From: JAEXNA01 sp037189585
GTDB taxonomy: Bacteria; Vulcanimicrobiota; Xenobia; Xenobiales; JADMJV01
Length of the DNA: 64,000 nucleotides
NCBI GenBank assembly: GCA_037189585.1
Contig: JBBCJA010000023.1
Span: forward strand, 1 to 64,000
Direction of reading: 5' to 3'
A program made the translations under genes and the position numbers. Below are positions 32,073-40,994 of the stretch, in pieces. The notes under the pieces are model-generated. The model saw nothing but the letters and a program-made list of their open reading frames with translations, was not told the origin of the DNA and searched no databases. How positions within the stretch are numbered: the stretch's first letter is position 1; every line of letters starts with the position of its first letter.

Positions 32073-34235
32073 CTAGGCTAGTCCGGCTTGTTCCGGCGCG
32101 GCAGCGACCTTGGCCAACATCCGGCCATGGGCTGCCGCGACGTCTTGAAGACTAAGCCCCACTTTCCGCGCGACCGACTCGATCTGCTCCGGCGTGTAGT
32201 GTTGTCCCATCATCTGGTTGACGTAGAGAAATTTTGCAGCCGAGACCCGCATCGCCACTTCAGGGGCCGTGAAAAAATAAGGCTGGTACTCGGCGAAATC
32301 CTCGATAGGGTCAGAAGCGCCGTAGCTGGAGACGACCGTCTTACGATCCGCGACCTTGACACCGGGGTCGTAATAGTACTGATAGTTCCCCTGCTTGCGA
32401 TCGGCAAGCTTTCCGTCTCCCTCGGTCCAGCCCGCCAACGACGACCACTCCGCCACGTTTTTCTGGGTCTGGAGCTCCCGTTCGGCTTCAGGCGCTCCGG
32501 GGGTTCCACCCAGTTGGATGGCATGCCCGAGTTCGTGAACCAGGGTCAATTCGCCCAGGGTTCTTCCCGGAACGCCGACGGAATTCGTGTCATACAGGGC
32601 ATCATCGAAAAGGACCACGACGTCACGCCCTTCGCCAACGTTGGAAGCCTCTCCATAATAACCACTCTTGCCGGCGGCGTGAGCCCACTGCCCAGGGCGA
32701 TTGAAAGGAGCGGCAGGATCCTCGACCTCCTGCCGAAGCTTGAGCGGGACCATGTCCGGCGATTTGGTTTTACATCCCGACATATAGGCCAGTGTCGTGT
32801 TCCCGGCCAGACCTTCCGGCAACTTGCCGTTATGGCTCATAGCGGACAAGGCGTTGTAGGTATCGGCTAGCCCCTGGACGTCCCAGTCCTCGGTCGTCTC
32901 GGCGTACTCGGGAGAATCCGTCGGAGTCTTTCCAGCTTTTCGGTGGATCTCCACTCCGAAGGTCTCTTCCACGGCCTTTTCCATACGACCGACCACACCT
33001 CGAGCCGAGCCTCGAAAAACCTGTCCTCTGACCTCTTCCGGCAGTTTGGCCAGGGCCGAAGTGATGCTGGCCCGCCGCATCGCTCCGACTCCCATGGTGG
33101 AGACTTGCCCCTCGGAAAACCAGCGGATGCGCTTGGCGAAGTGGCGGGAGAGGTACTTCTCGGCGTTAATGAGGTCGGCCGAGCCCCCCTCGAGCTCACC
33201 GATGGCCTGCATTCTCTCACTCTCGGGGAGAACCGCCAGCAGGTCTCGTAAAACCTTGGTTCGGATAGCTGCCGATTCTTTCGGCTCAACCTCGGGATAA
33301 GCCTTACTCAATTCCGCCTTGCTGGGTTTTAACTGCTTGAGGAGCTTTTCAGAGACTCCAAGCTCCTTGAGGATCGCCTCGTTGCCCAACCGGTTGAGTC
33401 TGAAGTAGTTGGTTTCGCCCCCGGCGACAGCCTGGTTGACCGCCCCCTGATAAGTGGCGAGGGTGTTCGGGCCCTCGAAGTCGCAATCGGCCAGCAGGCT
33501 ACGAACGGTCTTGATGTCCAGGCCCTCAATGCCTTCAAATCCGCGATCTTTGACCATTTCCCGAGCCATCGACTCGCGCAGCTCTGGCAAGTTTTGGCCC
33601 TGAGCGACAGCGAGATACTTTCCTCCCTCGGAGGAGGCGTGACTGTCGGCGAAATCTCGCGCCGCGGCCACGGTTTTCCAATCCTTATCGCCGTAGATGG
33701 CTTCGAAATCGTGGCTCGACACTCCGCGCTCGGCGAAGATGGCAAGCTCGGCGGACCAAATCAGAGACGAAACCTCTTCCTGGCCGTTCCGCAAGGCCGC
33801 GTTGATGCCTCGAGCCGCGTCGGCCACGTTGGGAGCGCAATCTTCCGCCTGGACGTACTTGCGCAAGGCGGAAAGTTCCGCACCGTCGAGATGAGTCTCG
33901 AGTTGCAGCCCGTGACTTTGCAGATAACGGGCGTCAAACACCCTACGCACATCCTCCTGATAGGCCTGACTCACACCTTCAGGATGGAAACGCGCGACCT
34001 GTTGGCGAACGCGCTGGAGAGTCTGTTGTCCGAGTTCCTTGTTGTTGCGGAGCGCCGCGAAGTCGATCTCGTCGAGATTTCCGAACTCATGATTGCCCGC
34101 CAGTACCAACTCATCAATGCTGCGTGCCCGCTCTTCACGCGCCTGGACACCCGACGCCTCCGTCGCCTGAGGCTCGGGAGAATCCGCGATCAGACGGGCG
34201 GCAGCTGTTTTGCGATATGCGGGCTGAATGTTCAT
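32073..34235 (-). CDS. Large protein with HELGH zinc-protease motif
   Basis: 720 residues, no signal peptide. The N-terminus is polar and probably disordered (MNIQPAYRKTAAARLIADSP). The middle is helical and unrecognised. GELTLVHELGHAIQLGG places HELGH at about 567-571, a HEXXH zinc site, with a possible third ligand in the following helices (ADRKTVVSSYGASDPIEDFA, where a Glu/Asp lies 60-80 residues on, as in gluzincins). A protease or toxin-like metallopeptidase is likely; substrate unknown. It converges on the PNP gene. Confidence 0.6.
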   Translation of the reverse strand: MNIQPAYRKTAAARLIADSPEPQATEASGVQAREERARSIDELVLAGNHEFGNLDEIDFAALRNNKELGQQTLQRVRQQVARFHPEGVSQAYQEDVRRVFDARYLQSHGLQLETHLDGAELSALRKYVQAEDCAPNVADAARGINAALRNGQEEVSSLIWSAELAIFAERGVSSHDFEAIYGDKDWKTVAAARDFADSHASSEGGKYLAVAQGQNLPELRESMAREMVKDRGFEGIEGLDIKTVRSLLADCDFEGPNTLATYQGAVNQAVAGGETNYFRLNRLGNEAILKELGVSEKLLKQLKPSKAELSKAYPEVEPKESAAIRTKVLRDLLAVLPESERMQAIGELEGGSADLINAEKYLSRHFAKRIRWFSEGQVSTMGVGAMRRASITSALAKLPEEVRGQVFRGSARGVVGRMEKAVEETFGVEIHRKAGKTPTDSPEYAETTEDWDVQGLADTYNALSAMSHNGKLPEGLAGNTTLAYMSGCKTKSPDMVPLKLRQEVEDPAAPFNRPGQWAHAAGKSGYYGEASNVGEGRDVVVLFDDALYDTNSVGVPGRTLGELTLVHELGHAIQLGGTPGAPEAERELQTQKNVAEWSSLAGWTEGDGKLADRKQGNYQYYYDPGVKVADRKTVVSSYGASDPIEDFAEYQPYFFTAPEVAMRVSAAKFLYVNQMMGQHYTPEQIESVARKVGLSLQDVAAAHGRMLAKVAAAPEQAGLA

Positions 34236-34351
34236 TTAAGTAAACTCTAACTCGCTTATCGTACCCGGCTCGAAACCTTAAAGATTTAACGAAAGATGAA
34301 CTCTATGACAGAGGGAACGGATTAACACCAAAAGCGACGAATTCTCAGACT

Positions 34352-34792
34352 ATGAGAAATCCACTTTTGATCGTATTTATCTTCATCGTTTCAACTCTTT
34401 CAGTTGGCGCCCAAGAATGGCACGGCTCGGTCGGACCCAACGAGTCGGTGACACTCACCTTCTTTGACAACGGCACCTTTCGTTTGATCTACGAGGAGCG
34501 CTGGGAGATCACGCGGGTGGCCATCGCCACCGGCACCTACCAACGCTCGCCCGAACAGTTGGATCTCAATGTCGCCGAGGTGGAGTACGATGGGCCAGAT
34601 GCCGCTTCTCGTCACCCGGAGGACGGCTTCACCATCGAGACTCCTCGGCTCGGGGTTCTCGATGACAATCCCAAGGTGCGATTCTGGCCGGGCGGCTGGG
34701 TGCGCCTCCAAGTCTTAGAAGATATGGATATGCTGCAACTTCAGCGCCAAGGTGGATTCCAACTCACTTTACGACAAGGGTTCGCTCACTGA
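34352..34792 (+). CDS. Small exported hypothetical protein
   Basis: 146 residues. MRNPLLIVFIFIVSTLSVGA is a clear signal peptide, cleaved before QEWHG. The mature part is predicted beta-rich (SVTLTFFDNGTFRLIYEERW, VRFWPGGWVRLQVL), a lipocalin- or META-like small barrel in appearance. No Cys. No family recognised. Confidence 0.65.
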   Translation: MRNPLLIVFIFIVSTLSVGAQEWHGSVGPNESVTLTFFDNGTFRLIYEERWEITRVAIATGTYQRSPEQLDLNVAEVEYDGPDAASRHPEDGFTIETPRLGVLDDNPKVRFWPGGWVRLQVLEDMDMLQLQRQGGFQLTLRQGFAH

Positions 34793-34881
34793 AGGAATCA
34801 TCGCCAAGGGATAAAATTAGGCCAACCTAACAAAATGCACTAGGGGCTCCGAACGAGTCTTCCTAGGTAAGGATAGATCTG

Positions 34882-35139
34882 ATGAAATCCCTGAGAATGG
34901 CTAACGCCATTGTCTACTTTCGTATCCTACGCAGCTTGGGTCGCTTCTCACCGACCGAGGACGAAAAAATCTTTTCTTTCCATCCTTGCGTCTGCGGCAG
35001 CTATCAGGCTGAAAACATCCCCAACGGGCTTCCCGACCCGGTAAGACGGCTAAAGGTCAAAAATATTGTCGAGAACTACTCGGGGGAATTGGGACTGCTG
35101 TGCCGCGGACACTTCGCGGTGAACCCGGAATCGGCTTGA
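34882..35139 (+). CDS. Small Cys-containing hypothetical protein
   Basis: 85 residues, preceded by GGTAAGGA. It has FHPCVCGSYQAE and LGLLCRGHFAV, so three Cys could bind a metal. No family recognised. The end overlaps the rpmB promoter (-35 at 35136), making independent transcription of rpmB likely. Confidence 0.5.
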   Translation: MKSLRMANAIVYFRILRSLGRFSPTEDEKIFSFHPCVCGSYQAENIPNGLPDPVRRLKVKNIVENYSGELGLLCRGHFAVNPESA

Positions 35140-35164
35140 CACTCGCCAAGGCGGCCGCTATTAT
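35136..35164 (+). promoter_or_regulatory. Strong sigma70-type promoter of rpmB
   Basis: TTGACA (35136-35141), 17-bp spacer, TATTAT (35159-35164): a near-consensus housekeeping promoter, 43 bp before the rpmB start. Confidence 0.8.
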
Positions 35165-35206
35165 CGACACTCCAAGGGCACGCCCTGGAACGGAAAGGAG
35201 AGACCG

Positions 35207-35434
35207 ATGTCGCGCATTTGCCAACTGACTGGGAAGAAACCCGGAGTCGGAAACAAAGTATCCCACTCGCAACGTAAAACCCGTCGACGCTGGTTGCCCA
35301 ACCTCGTCACTCAAAAGTTTTGGCTCGAGAGCGAGAACCGCTGGGTTCGCATGAAAGTGAGCACGCGTGGTCTCCGAACCATTAAAAAGCTTGGACTGGA
35401 AAAAGCCATCAAAAAGTATGGCGTGAAAATCTAA
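35207..35434 (+). CDS. rpmB: 50S ribosomal protein L28
   Basis: 75 residues, normal for L28. MSRICQLTGKKPGVGNKVSH is the family's N-terminal signature, followed by RRRWLPNLVTQKFWLES and the C-terminal VRMKVSTRGLRTIKKLGLEKA. Only one Cys is present, so it is the zinc-free type. GGAGAG precedes the ATG; a consensus promoter and a strong terminator bracket it as a single-gene unit, without the usual rpmG partner. Confident. Confidence 0.95.
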   Translation: MSRICQLTGKKPGVGNKVSHSQRKTRRRWLPNLVTQKFWLESENRWVRMKVSTRGLRTIKKLGLEKAIKKYGVKI

Positions 35435-35460
35435 GCTACGAGCACGAGACTCTCAGTGTA

Positions 35461-35485
35461 AGAGGCCGGACGCGGCCTCTTTTTA
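35461..35485 (+). terminator. Intrinsic terminator of rpmB
   Basis: AGAGGCCG-GACG-CGGCCTCT followed by TTTTAA. Confidence 0.9.
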
Positions 35486-35531
35486 ATTGTCCGCTCAAAG
35501 GGCGCCATACACGGAGAACAAACACCTGAGC

Positions 35532-36764
35532 ATGAAGTCCGTGATTGCCGCCACAGCGTGTTGCCTTTTCATGAGTATGAGCGTCTGGGGCCAAACCACC
35601 TTTGACGCCATTAAGCTTTTCGATGAAACCTGGAACTTGGTCGAGAGTCATTTTCTCGACCCCGGCCTCAAGGGCCTAGATTCGGCCGCGATCAGGGCTC
35701 AAGCTCGGTCAGAACTGGCCCGGGTCAAAGATAAGGAGGAAGCCGTTCGCATCGTCAATAGCTACCTCGCGCGACTCGAAACCTCTCACACCCGGCTTTA
35801 CTGCGATCAGGATCCTCAGTATTTCGAGCTTCTCGACATCTTTGCCCAGGGTCCTAGCGAAACGTCCATTCGGGCCCGCTTCGAGGGAGAGCTTCCGAGC
35901 TACGTCGGTATTCTGGCCACTCTCGAGGGAGATCTTGTGGTCGATGTCGTGCCCGGCGGCCCAGCGGCCCAGGCCAACCTTATTCCGGGCGATCGAGTGT
36001 TAGGGATCTCCGATTCTGAAAAAGGCCCATTTGAACCCTTCCATCCGATCCGATCACTTCAAGGCAAGGCTGACCAAGAGCTCTATATGGAGGTCCAGAG
36101 TGGCCTGGTGATCGGTTCTCGCAAAATTCGTCCTAGTCTGATCCAGCCCCACGCGGCGTTTCTTCGCTCCATCACGGATTCAGCCGAGACCGTCGAGATG
36201 GAAGGGTACCGGCTGGGCTATCTGCGAGTCACCTCCTACGCTTCACAAGATTTTCACGACGCTCTTTTGGAGCTCCTCGCCGGCCCTCTGAGCCAGACCC
36301 AGGGATTGGTGCTTGATCTCAGAGGCGGTTGGGGTGGGGCGAGTCTAGAATACTTGGAGACTTTCCAGCCTCTACCGATTCTTGAGATGACGGCACGAGA
36401 CCAGGTCGCCTCTCGATTTCTCTCCGGACGCTGGAATCGTCCAGTGGTGATGGTGGTAGACGAGCGTTCTCGAAGTGGTAAAGAGCTTTTAGCTTACGCT
36501 TTCCAGAAGCAGCGGCTCGGGCTGTTGGTCGGAAGCCGAACCGCCGGTGCGGTCAGTGCGGGCAGCGTGTACCTTTTACCCGACGGCTGCGCTCTCTATC
36601 TCGCCGTGGCTCGCGTGGCGGTGAACGGGCACGAGCTGGAGGGCAGGGGCGTGACACCCGACATCGTGCTAACCGAGCCCACGCTCCCCAGTGGGGATCC
36701 CAGCGTCAAAGAACAAGCCCTCCGACTCCTCTTGGAAGAGGTGAAAAAGGTCACTTTCAGGTAG
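35532..36764 (+). CDS. Exported S41-family (C-terminal processing type) protease
   Basis: 410 residues from ATG 35532 (MKSVIAATACCLFMSMSVWG, signal peptide). About 120-200 is a PDZ domain (VDVVPGGPAAQANLIPGDRV). About 225-400 is an S41 fold: GLVLDLRGGWGGAS, then ERSRSGKELLAYAFQ with probable nucleophile Ser315, then GSRTAGAVSAG. The Lys usually found in the last motif ('GekTyGKG') is replaced, so catalysis may use another base or be weakened. It probably acts on periplasmic proteins. It follows rpmB but beyond a terminator. Confidence 0.8.
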   Translation: MKSVIAATACCLFMSMSVWGQTTFDAIKLFDETWNLVESHFLDPGLKGLDSAAIRAQARSELARVKDKEEAVRIVNSYLARLETSHTRLYCDQDPQYFELLDIFAQGPSETSIRARFEGELPSYVGILATLEGDLVVDVVPGGPAAQANLIPGDRVLGISDSEKGPFEPFHPIRSLQGKADQELYMEVQSGLVIGSRKIRPSLIQPHAAFLRSITDSAETVEMEGYRLGYLRVTSYASQDFHDALLELLAGPLSQTQGLVLDLRGGWGGASLEYLETFQPLPILEMTARDQVASRFLSGRWNRPVVMVVDERSRSGKELLAYAFQKQRLGLLVGSRTAGAVSAGSVYLLPDGCALYLAVARVAVNGHELEGRGVTPDIVLTEPTLPSGDPSVKEQALRLLLEEVKKVTFR

Positions 36765-36869
36765 CTAATCACGATGGGCTTGTGCGAACTCCGCCGATTT
36801 CGTGAGATTCCAGCCACCAACTGGCCAGATTCTTAGCCCACGCTGGAACCCAGAAGAACGCCGCCCCCG

Positions 36870-37439
36870 TCAGAGGGCTGATATCAGTCCGAAGCGCAGC
36901 AACGCCTGCCCATCATCGCAATCGCAGGCTAAACCTGGCTTGCGCAGGACGTGCGCCTCTAGACCGGCCTTGCGCGAGGCGGTCAGATAACGCATGAAAC
37001 TTGACCCCTCAAATCCAAAGTCGAGGCCCTTGGGCGGCGACAATCCCAGCGCGTTGGTGCCAATCTCCCGTTCGTCGGGGCAGACCACCACCCCATGATC
37101 TCGACTGGCCTTCACCAGGGCTTCGACATCGGCCGGAGCAAGGCTCGGCAAGTCCGGAAGCAGCACGGCCATCGGCCCATCGCTCTCGAGCAGCAGACGC
37201 TCTCTGGCCTCCTCGAGGTCCTGGTTCAAGCCCCGCCCACTCGTTATCAGCCTCTGGCAACCCACATCCAGGCCGGGATCGGGGGAAGCGAGATAGACAC
37301 TGGTGCTTCCGACGACCGATATGACGACCTCGAGATTTCGAGCCAGCAGGTCGAGGACCAGCGCCTCTCGCTCGAAGGTCTGAAGTGGCCAGCGAGACTT
37401 GGCTCGAGCCAACCCCTTGAATGGCACGACAAAACGCAT
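36870..37439 (-). CDS. cofC: 2-phospho-L-lactate (or PEP) guanylyltransferase CofC/FbiD
   Basis: 189 residues. MRFVVPFKGLARAKSRW, GRGLNQDLEEARERL, VLLPDLPSLAPADVEAL and IGTNALGLSPP with FGFEGSSFMRY match CofC. It makes the GPP-type dinucleotide donor used to add the phospho-lactyl or PEP moiety to Fo in coenzyme F420 synthesis. Its ATG follows the cofH stop with no gap (TGA-ATG), so the two are translationally coupled. CofD and CofE, needed to finish F420, are not in this window. Confidence 0.88.
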   Translation of the reverse strand: MRFVVPFKGLARAKSRWPLQTFEREALVLDLLARNLEVVISVVGSTSVYLASPDPGLDVGCQRLITSGRGLNQDLEEARERLLLESDGPMAVLLPDLPSLAPADVEALVKASRDHGVVVCPDEREIGTNALGLSPPKGLDFGFEGSSFMRYLTASRKAGLEAHVLRKPGLACDCDDGQALLRFGLISAL

Positions 37440-38714
37440 TCAAGCCGGCCCGGAGGACCCGGCCTTGAGGCTGGACGGGTGTACAAAACGGTGGTCGGCG
37501 GAGTCGACCAGACGTCGATAAGAGCCAAACACGGCGTCAGAGTCCTGAACCTGGTCCAAAGGCGACAACTCATCTTCTCCGTGGTCAAACCTTCGTAAGA
37601 CATCGTAAACGGTGTTGCGTTGGATCGGGTGCCGGCCCACGGACCTGATCAGGCCTTGTAGTCGGCGAGGAGGGAGCAGCTGCCCGTGCGAAGCTCCGGC
37701 CGCCGTGGAGATGCTTTCGTTCATCAGCGTTCCTCCCAGGTCGTTGCAGCCTGAGGAAAGCAAGAGCGAGGCCAGTTTCTCGCCTTCCTTGACCCAGGAA
37801 GCCTGAATGTTTCGGAAGGTTCGACCCAGCACCAGGCGAGCCAGAGCGTGGACAAGGATGACATCGTGTCCGGACGGACCGAGCCTTCGATCGCCGATTT
37901 CTTTTTGGAAGCTGAGCGGCGCCTCATGATGCACGAATCCCAGCGGAACGAACTCCGTGAAACCACCCGTGTCCTTCTGGATGTCACGGAGCAGGAGCAT
38001 GTGGTCGATCCAATGGTGGCGGCCCTCGAGGTGTCCGAACATCATCGTGGAGGTTGTTCGGAGTCCGATCTGATGGGCTTCTCGAATGACCTGCCGCCAT
38101 TGCTCGACGCTTATTCGGCCCGGCGCCAGTAGGTCGCGTAATGCCGGGTCGAGAATTTCCGCCGAGGTCCCGGGTAAGCTGTCGAGTCCAGCCGACCTGA
38201 GCTCCCATAAATAATCCGCGGTGCTACGGCGAGAGCGAATGGCGCCGTAGAGGACCTCCTCTGGAGAGAACGCATGTAGGTGGAGGTGGGGGAAGCGACC
38301 TTTGATTGAGCGGGTGAGCTGTATGTATAGCTCACCGTCCATCTTGGGCGGCAAGCCGGCCTGAATGCAGATCTCGGTGGCCCCGAACTGCTCGGCCTGT
38401 TCGACCCTTGCCAGGATCTGGTCAATGTCGAGCAGATAGCCCTCGCCGTCACGGTGATCCCGACTAAAGGCGCAGAAGCGGCACGACTTGATGCACACGT
38501 TGGTGAAGTTGATGTTTCTATTGACGACATAGCTGACGTCCTCGCCGCACTGCAGCTCTCGAAGCTGATCGGCAAGCAAAGCCAGAGCGATTATTTGGCG
38601 AGGGGTCACGTCGGTTAGCGCTAGAGCTTGCTCTCTGCTGAGATCACCCCCCGCAAGCGCGATCTCGAGGGCATCCCTTTGCGCGGACGCGAACTCGTCA
38701 AAGGCTTGTAGCAT
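37440..38714 (-). CDS. cofH: Fo synthase subunit 2 (CofH), radical SAM
   Basis: 424 residues. The radical-SAM cluster motif CIKSCRFC (Cys74, Cys78, Cys81) follows NRNINFTNV, characteristic of CofH/MqnC-type enzymes; TEICIQAGLPPKMDG and PGTSAEILDPALRD also match. With CofG it joins tyrosine to the pyrimidine to form the deazaflavin Fo. The start lies inside cofG (17-bp overlap) and the stop touches cofC. Menaquinone MqnE/MqnC relatives were considered, but the cofG and cofC neighbours decide. Confidence 0.92.
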   Translation of the reverse strand: MLQAFDEFASAQRDALEIALAGGDLSREQALALTDVTPRQIIALALLADQLRELQCGEDVSYVVNRNINFTNVCIKSCRFCAFSRDHRDGEGYLLDIDQILARVEQAEQFGATEICIQAGLPPKMDGELYIQLTRSIKGRFPHLHLHAFSPEEVLYGAIRSRRSTADYLWELRSAGLDSLPGTSAEILDPALRDLLAPGRISVEQWRQVIREAHQIGLRTTSTMMFGHLEGRHHWIDHMLLLRDIQKDTGGFTEFVPLGFVHHEAPLSFQKEIGDRRLGPSGHDVILVHALARLVLGRTFRNIQASWVKEGEKLASLLLSSGCNDLGGTLMNESISTAAGASHGQLLPPRRLQGLIRSVGRHPIQRNTVYDVLRRFDHGEDELSPLDQVQDSDAVFGSYRRLVDSADHRFVHPSSLKAGSSGPA

Positions 38715-39822
38715 AGAGGTCTCCCTGATGAGCTTGGATTTTTGGTCTTAGGGACGGGTCTATCCACTCGTCCGTGAGGTATTCGGGGTACACGGGAAGC
38801 CTGGGTTGCAGGGCAAATCCGGCTTCTTCGCAGACCGCCCGTAGCTCGGCCAGATGTGGCCAGGGAGCTTCGGGATTGATGAAGTCTCGGGTCAGCGGGC
38901 TAATTCCGCCCCAGTCGTTGATTCCGGCCTCGATCAGCCGGCGGTGGCCTTTGGGGGTCAGGTTGGGGGGCGCTTGCAGGCTCAGCGGCCCAAGAATCAG
39001 ACGGCTGACGGCCACTGTTCGGAACAGCTCCTCATCGCTAACCTCAGGGAATCCCGCCATTCGAGTGCCGTCCTTGGCCCGAAAAATCTGCACGATCACC
39101 TCTTGGATGTGCCCGTATTTTCGGTGCAGGTCGCGGATGGCATACAAACTGCTCACCCGCTCTTCAATGGTCTCTCCTATCCCGACCAGTATTCCTGTCG
39201 TGAACGGTATCTTGAGTCTACCAGCGTTCTCCAACATCTCGAGCCGCCGTGCAGGCAACTTTGTCGGAGCGCTCTGGTGCGGCCCGCCCCGCTGACACAA
39301 GCGCGCCGATATGTTCTCCAGCATCAAGCCCATGCTCGGATTTGTCTTGCGCAGCGCGCGCATCTCGTCGTAGGAGAGCAAACCTGCATTGGTGTGGGGA
39401 AGGAGCCCACCCTCGAGGCAGACCTCGCTGACCTTGACGAGATAGTCGGCCGTGCTGGAGAATCCCCAGTCACCCAGCAACCGCTGGTAGGTCGGAAAGA
39501 TAGACTCTGGTCGATCTCCCAGACAGAGCAAGGCCTCGTGGCAGCCAAGCGAGACCGCCCTCGCCACCTTGTCACCGATCTCGGCCAAGCCCATGGTGTG
39601 CGCACCAACATCTTTGGGACCTTTTCGGAAGGTGCAATAGCTGCAGCGATCTCGGCAGAGATTGGTGACGGGCAGAAATACCTTCGGACTGTAGGTAAGC
39701 CGCTTCGCAAAAAAGCGGTTCCGTAGGCCTGCCGCTTGCTCGAACAGCCGCGAGGAGCCCTGCTCGACAAGCCGGCAGGCTAGAGAGAAAGACAGCTCCT
39801 CGTTTTCCAATGATACCTCCAT
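38698..39822 (-). CDS. cofG: Fo synthase subunit 1 (CofG), radical SAM
   Basis: 374 residues from ATG 39822. The cluster motif is CRDRCSYCTF (Cys56, Cys60, Cys63), followed by RKGPKDVG, CLGDRPESIFP, PHTNAGLL and GRLKIPFTTGILVGIGETIE, all CofG signatures. The frame is open further upstream, but that part is low complexity and overlaps the LLM gene. It works with CofH; in Actinobacteria the two are fused as FbiC, here they are separate as in archaea and cyanobacteria. Confidence 0.92.
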   Translation of the reverse strand: MEVSLENEELSFSLACRLVEQGSSRLFEQAAGLRNRFFAKRLTYSPKVFLPVTNLCRDRCSYCTFRKGPKDVGAHTMGLAEIGDKVARAVSLGCHEALLCLGDRPESIFPTYQRLLGDWGFSSTADYLVKVSEVCLEGGLLPHTNAGLLSYDEMRALRKTNPSMGLMLENISARLCQRGGPHQSAPTKLPARRLEMLENAGRLKIPFTTGILVGIGETIEERVSSLYAIRDLHRKYGHIQEVIVQIFRAKDGTRMAGFPEVSDEELFRTVAVSRLILGPLSLQAPPNLTPKGHRRLIEAGINDWGGISPLTRDFINPEAPWPHLAELRAVCEEAGFALQPRLPVYPEYLTDEWIDPSLRPKIQAHQGDLYATSL

Positions 39823-39859
39823 TGCTAGACAATTCGACTCGACAGTGCGACCAGCGACA

Positions 39860-40837
39860 TCAGACAACACCCCGATCGGAAAACTTGGCGAGGACTTCTT
39901 CATCGAACTGCTGGATGGTGTCGGGGTGCTGCTGGAGACCGCAGATGATGACCTCATCCACCTCGATCAGCTCCAACAGCCGCCCGAGTTGGTCGACCAC
40001 GGCCTGGGTCGAGCCGTAGATGATGTCCTCTTTGCCGGTTGTGTCGGGGTTGATGATGAAAGCCCCGGCGCGCTTCTTCTCCTGAGCTGGGGTCGTTGCG
40101 ATATTGGCCCACAGGCCGACTGTTCGCCGGATCTCCTTCGGGTCGCGACCGATTGACTCGCAGTGCTGGTCAAGAACTCGCAACTTGTGATTGAAGCTTT
40201 CGGGCGTACCGGCGGAATTGGCGAAAAAGTTATAGGCGTCGGCATATCGAGCGACCAGCCTCAGGGTTCGCTTCTCTCCCCCTCCACCAATCATGATGGG
40301 GAGTTTTTGCTGGACTGGTAGGGGCGCGAATGGGGCATCCTCCAGCCGATAATAGCGACCTTCGAAGCTAGAGCTCTGTCCGGAGAGAAGACGGGCGATC
40401 ACCTCGAGTCCCTCCTCGAAACGGTCGAGACGCTCTTTGACCGTTCCCAGCTCGAACCCATAAGCTTTGTGCTCACTTTCGTGCCAAGCGGCGCCCAGCC
40501 CCAGATCCAACCTTCCCCCGGAGATATGGTCGAGGGTGACGGCCGACTTGGCCAATAGGGCCGGATTCCGAAAGGTGATGGCATTGACGAGAGTGCCTAA
40601 TCGCACTCTCCGCGTCTCGGCCACGAGTCCGGCCAGTAGAGTCCACGCTTCAAAGACGGGACCGGCCTCGAAGAGGCGGGCGTCGGTGTAAACGTGGGGC
40701 AACTGACCCGCGAATGGTGGAAGCAGGTGATCGTAATTCCAAATGGCGTGCCACTGGCCGCGGTCGGCGACTCTCGCTATTTTCGCAATGTTCTCCCAAG
40801 TGGAGTGGTTGTTGGCGACAAAGAGACTGAATTTCAT
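39860..40837 (-). CDS. F420-dependent LLM-class oxidoreductase (copy 1)
   Basis: 325 residues from ATG 40837 (MKFSLFVANNHSTWENIAKI), with GGGAGGA 5 bases upstream. Luciferase-like monooxygenase family: LGLGAAWHESEHKAYG, RLVARYADAYNFF, PIMIGGGGEKRTLRL and IRRTVGLWA are typical of deazaflavin (F420)-using members. It leads the cofG-cofH-cofC genes by 37 bp and probably shares their mRNA, linking enzyme supply to cofactor supply. Substrate unknown. About 60% alike by eye to the copy at 41532-42515. Confidence 0.85.
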   Translation of the reverse strand: MKFSLFVANNHSTWENIAKIARVADRGQWHAIWNYDHLLPPFAGQLPHVYTDARLFEAGPVFEAWTLLAGLVAETRRVRLGTLVNAITFRNPALLAKSAVTLDHISGGRLDLGLGAAWHESEHKAYGFELGTVKERLDRFEEGLEVIARLLSGQSSSFEGRYYRLEDAPFAPLPVQQKLPIMIGGGGEKRTLRLVARYADAYNFFANSAGTPESFNHKLRVLDQHCESIGRDPKEIRRTVGLWANIATTPAQEKKRAGAFIINPDTTGKEDIIYGSTQAVVDQLGRLLELIEVDEVIICGLQQHPDTIQQFDEEVLAKFSDRGVV

Positions 40838-40874
40838 GCAATCCTCCCGAGTGGTTCGCAAACCCATTGTTTAG

Positions 40875-40899
40875 TTGTTCTAAAGTACGGAACAATTGG
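40875..40899. promoter_or_regulatory. Operator-like inverted repeat, site 1
   Basis: TTGTTC-N9-GAACAATTGG, 38 bp before the LLM-1 start. The arms TTGTTC/GAACAA are perfectly symmetric. A nearly identical site lies at 41472-41496 before the second LLM gene, pointing to shared control by the ArsR-type regulator between them. Confidence 0.6.
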
Positions 40900-40919
40900 C
40901 TATTAGTCAAGCAGTCTTC

Positions 40920-40946
40920 GGTTCGACTCCTGGTCGGGCTACGAGA
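40920..40946 (+). other. tRNA 3'-end-like sequence (possible tRNA remnant)
   Basis: GGTTCGACTCC matches the tRNA T-loop/B-box consensus and is followed by CTGG, TCGGGCT and A, the right spacing for a T-stem, acceptor strand and discriminator base. The 5' half of a tRNA is absent, the T-stem does not pair well and CGA replaces CCA. At most it is a truncated tRNA or integration scar. Confidence 0.25.
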
Positions 40947-40994
40947 ACTGTCAGAAGGAGGCTGAGCGGCCGTGCTGCCCCCAAGGACAAAAGT

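Noticed and set aside
34341..34353. 13-base match ATTCTCAGACTAT shared with 24402-24414
   Set aside because: Matches of this length are expected by chance in 64 kb, and the contexts differ.
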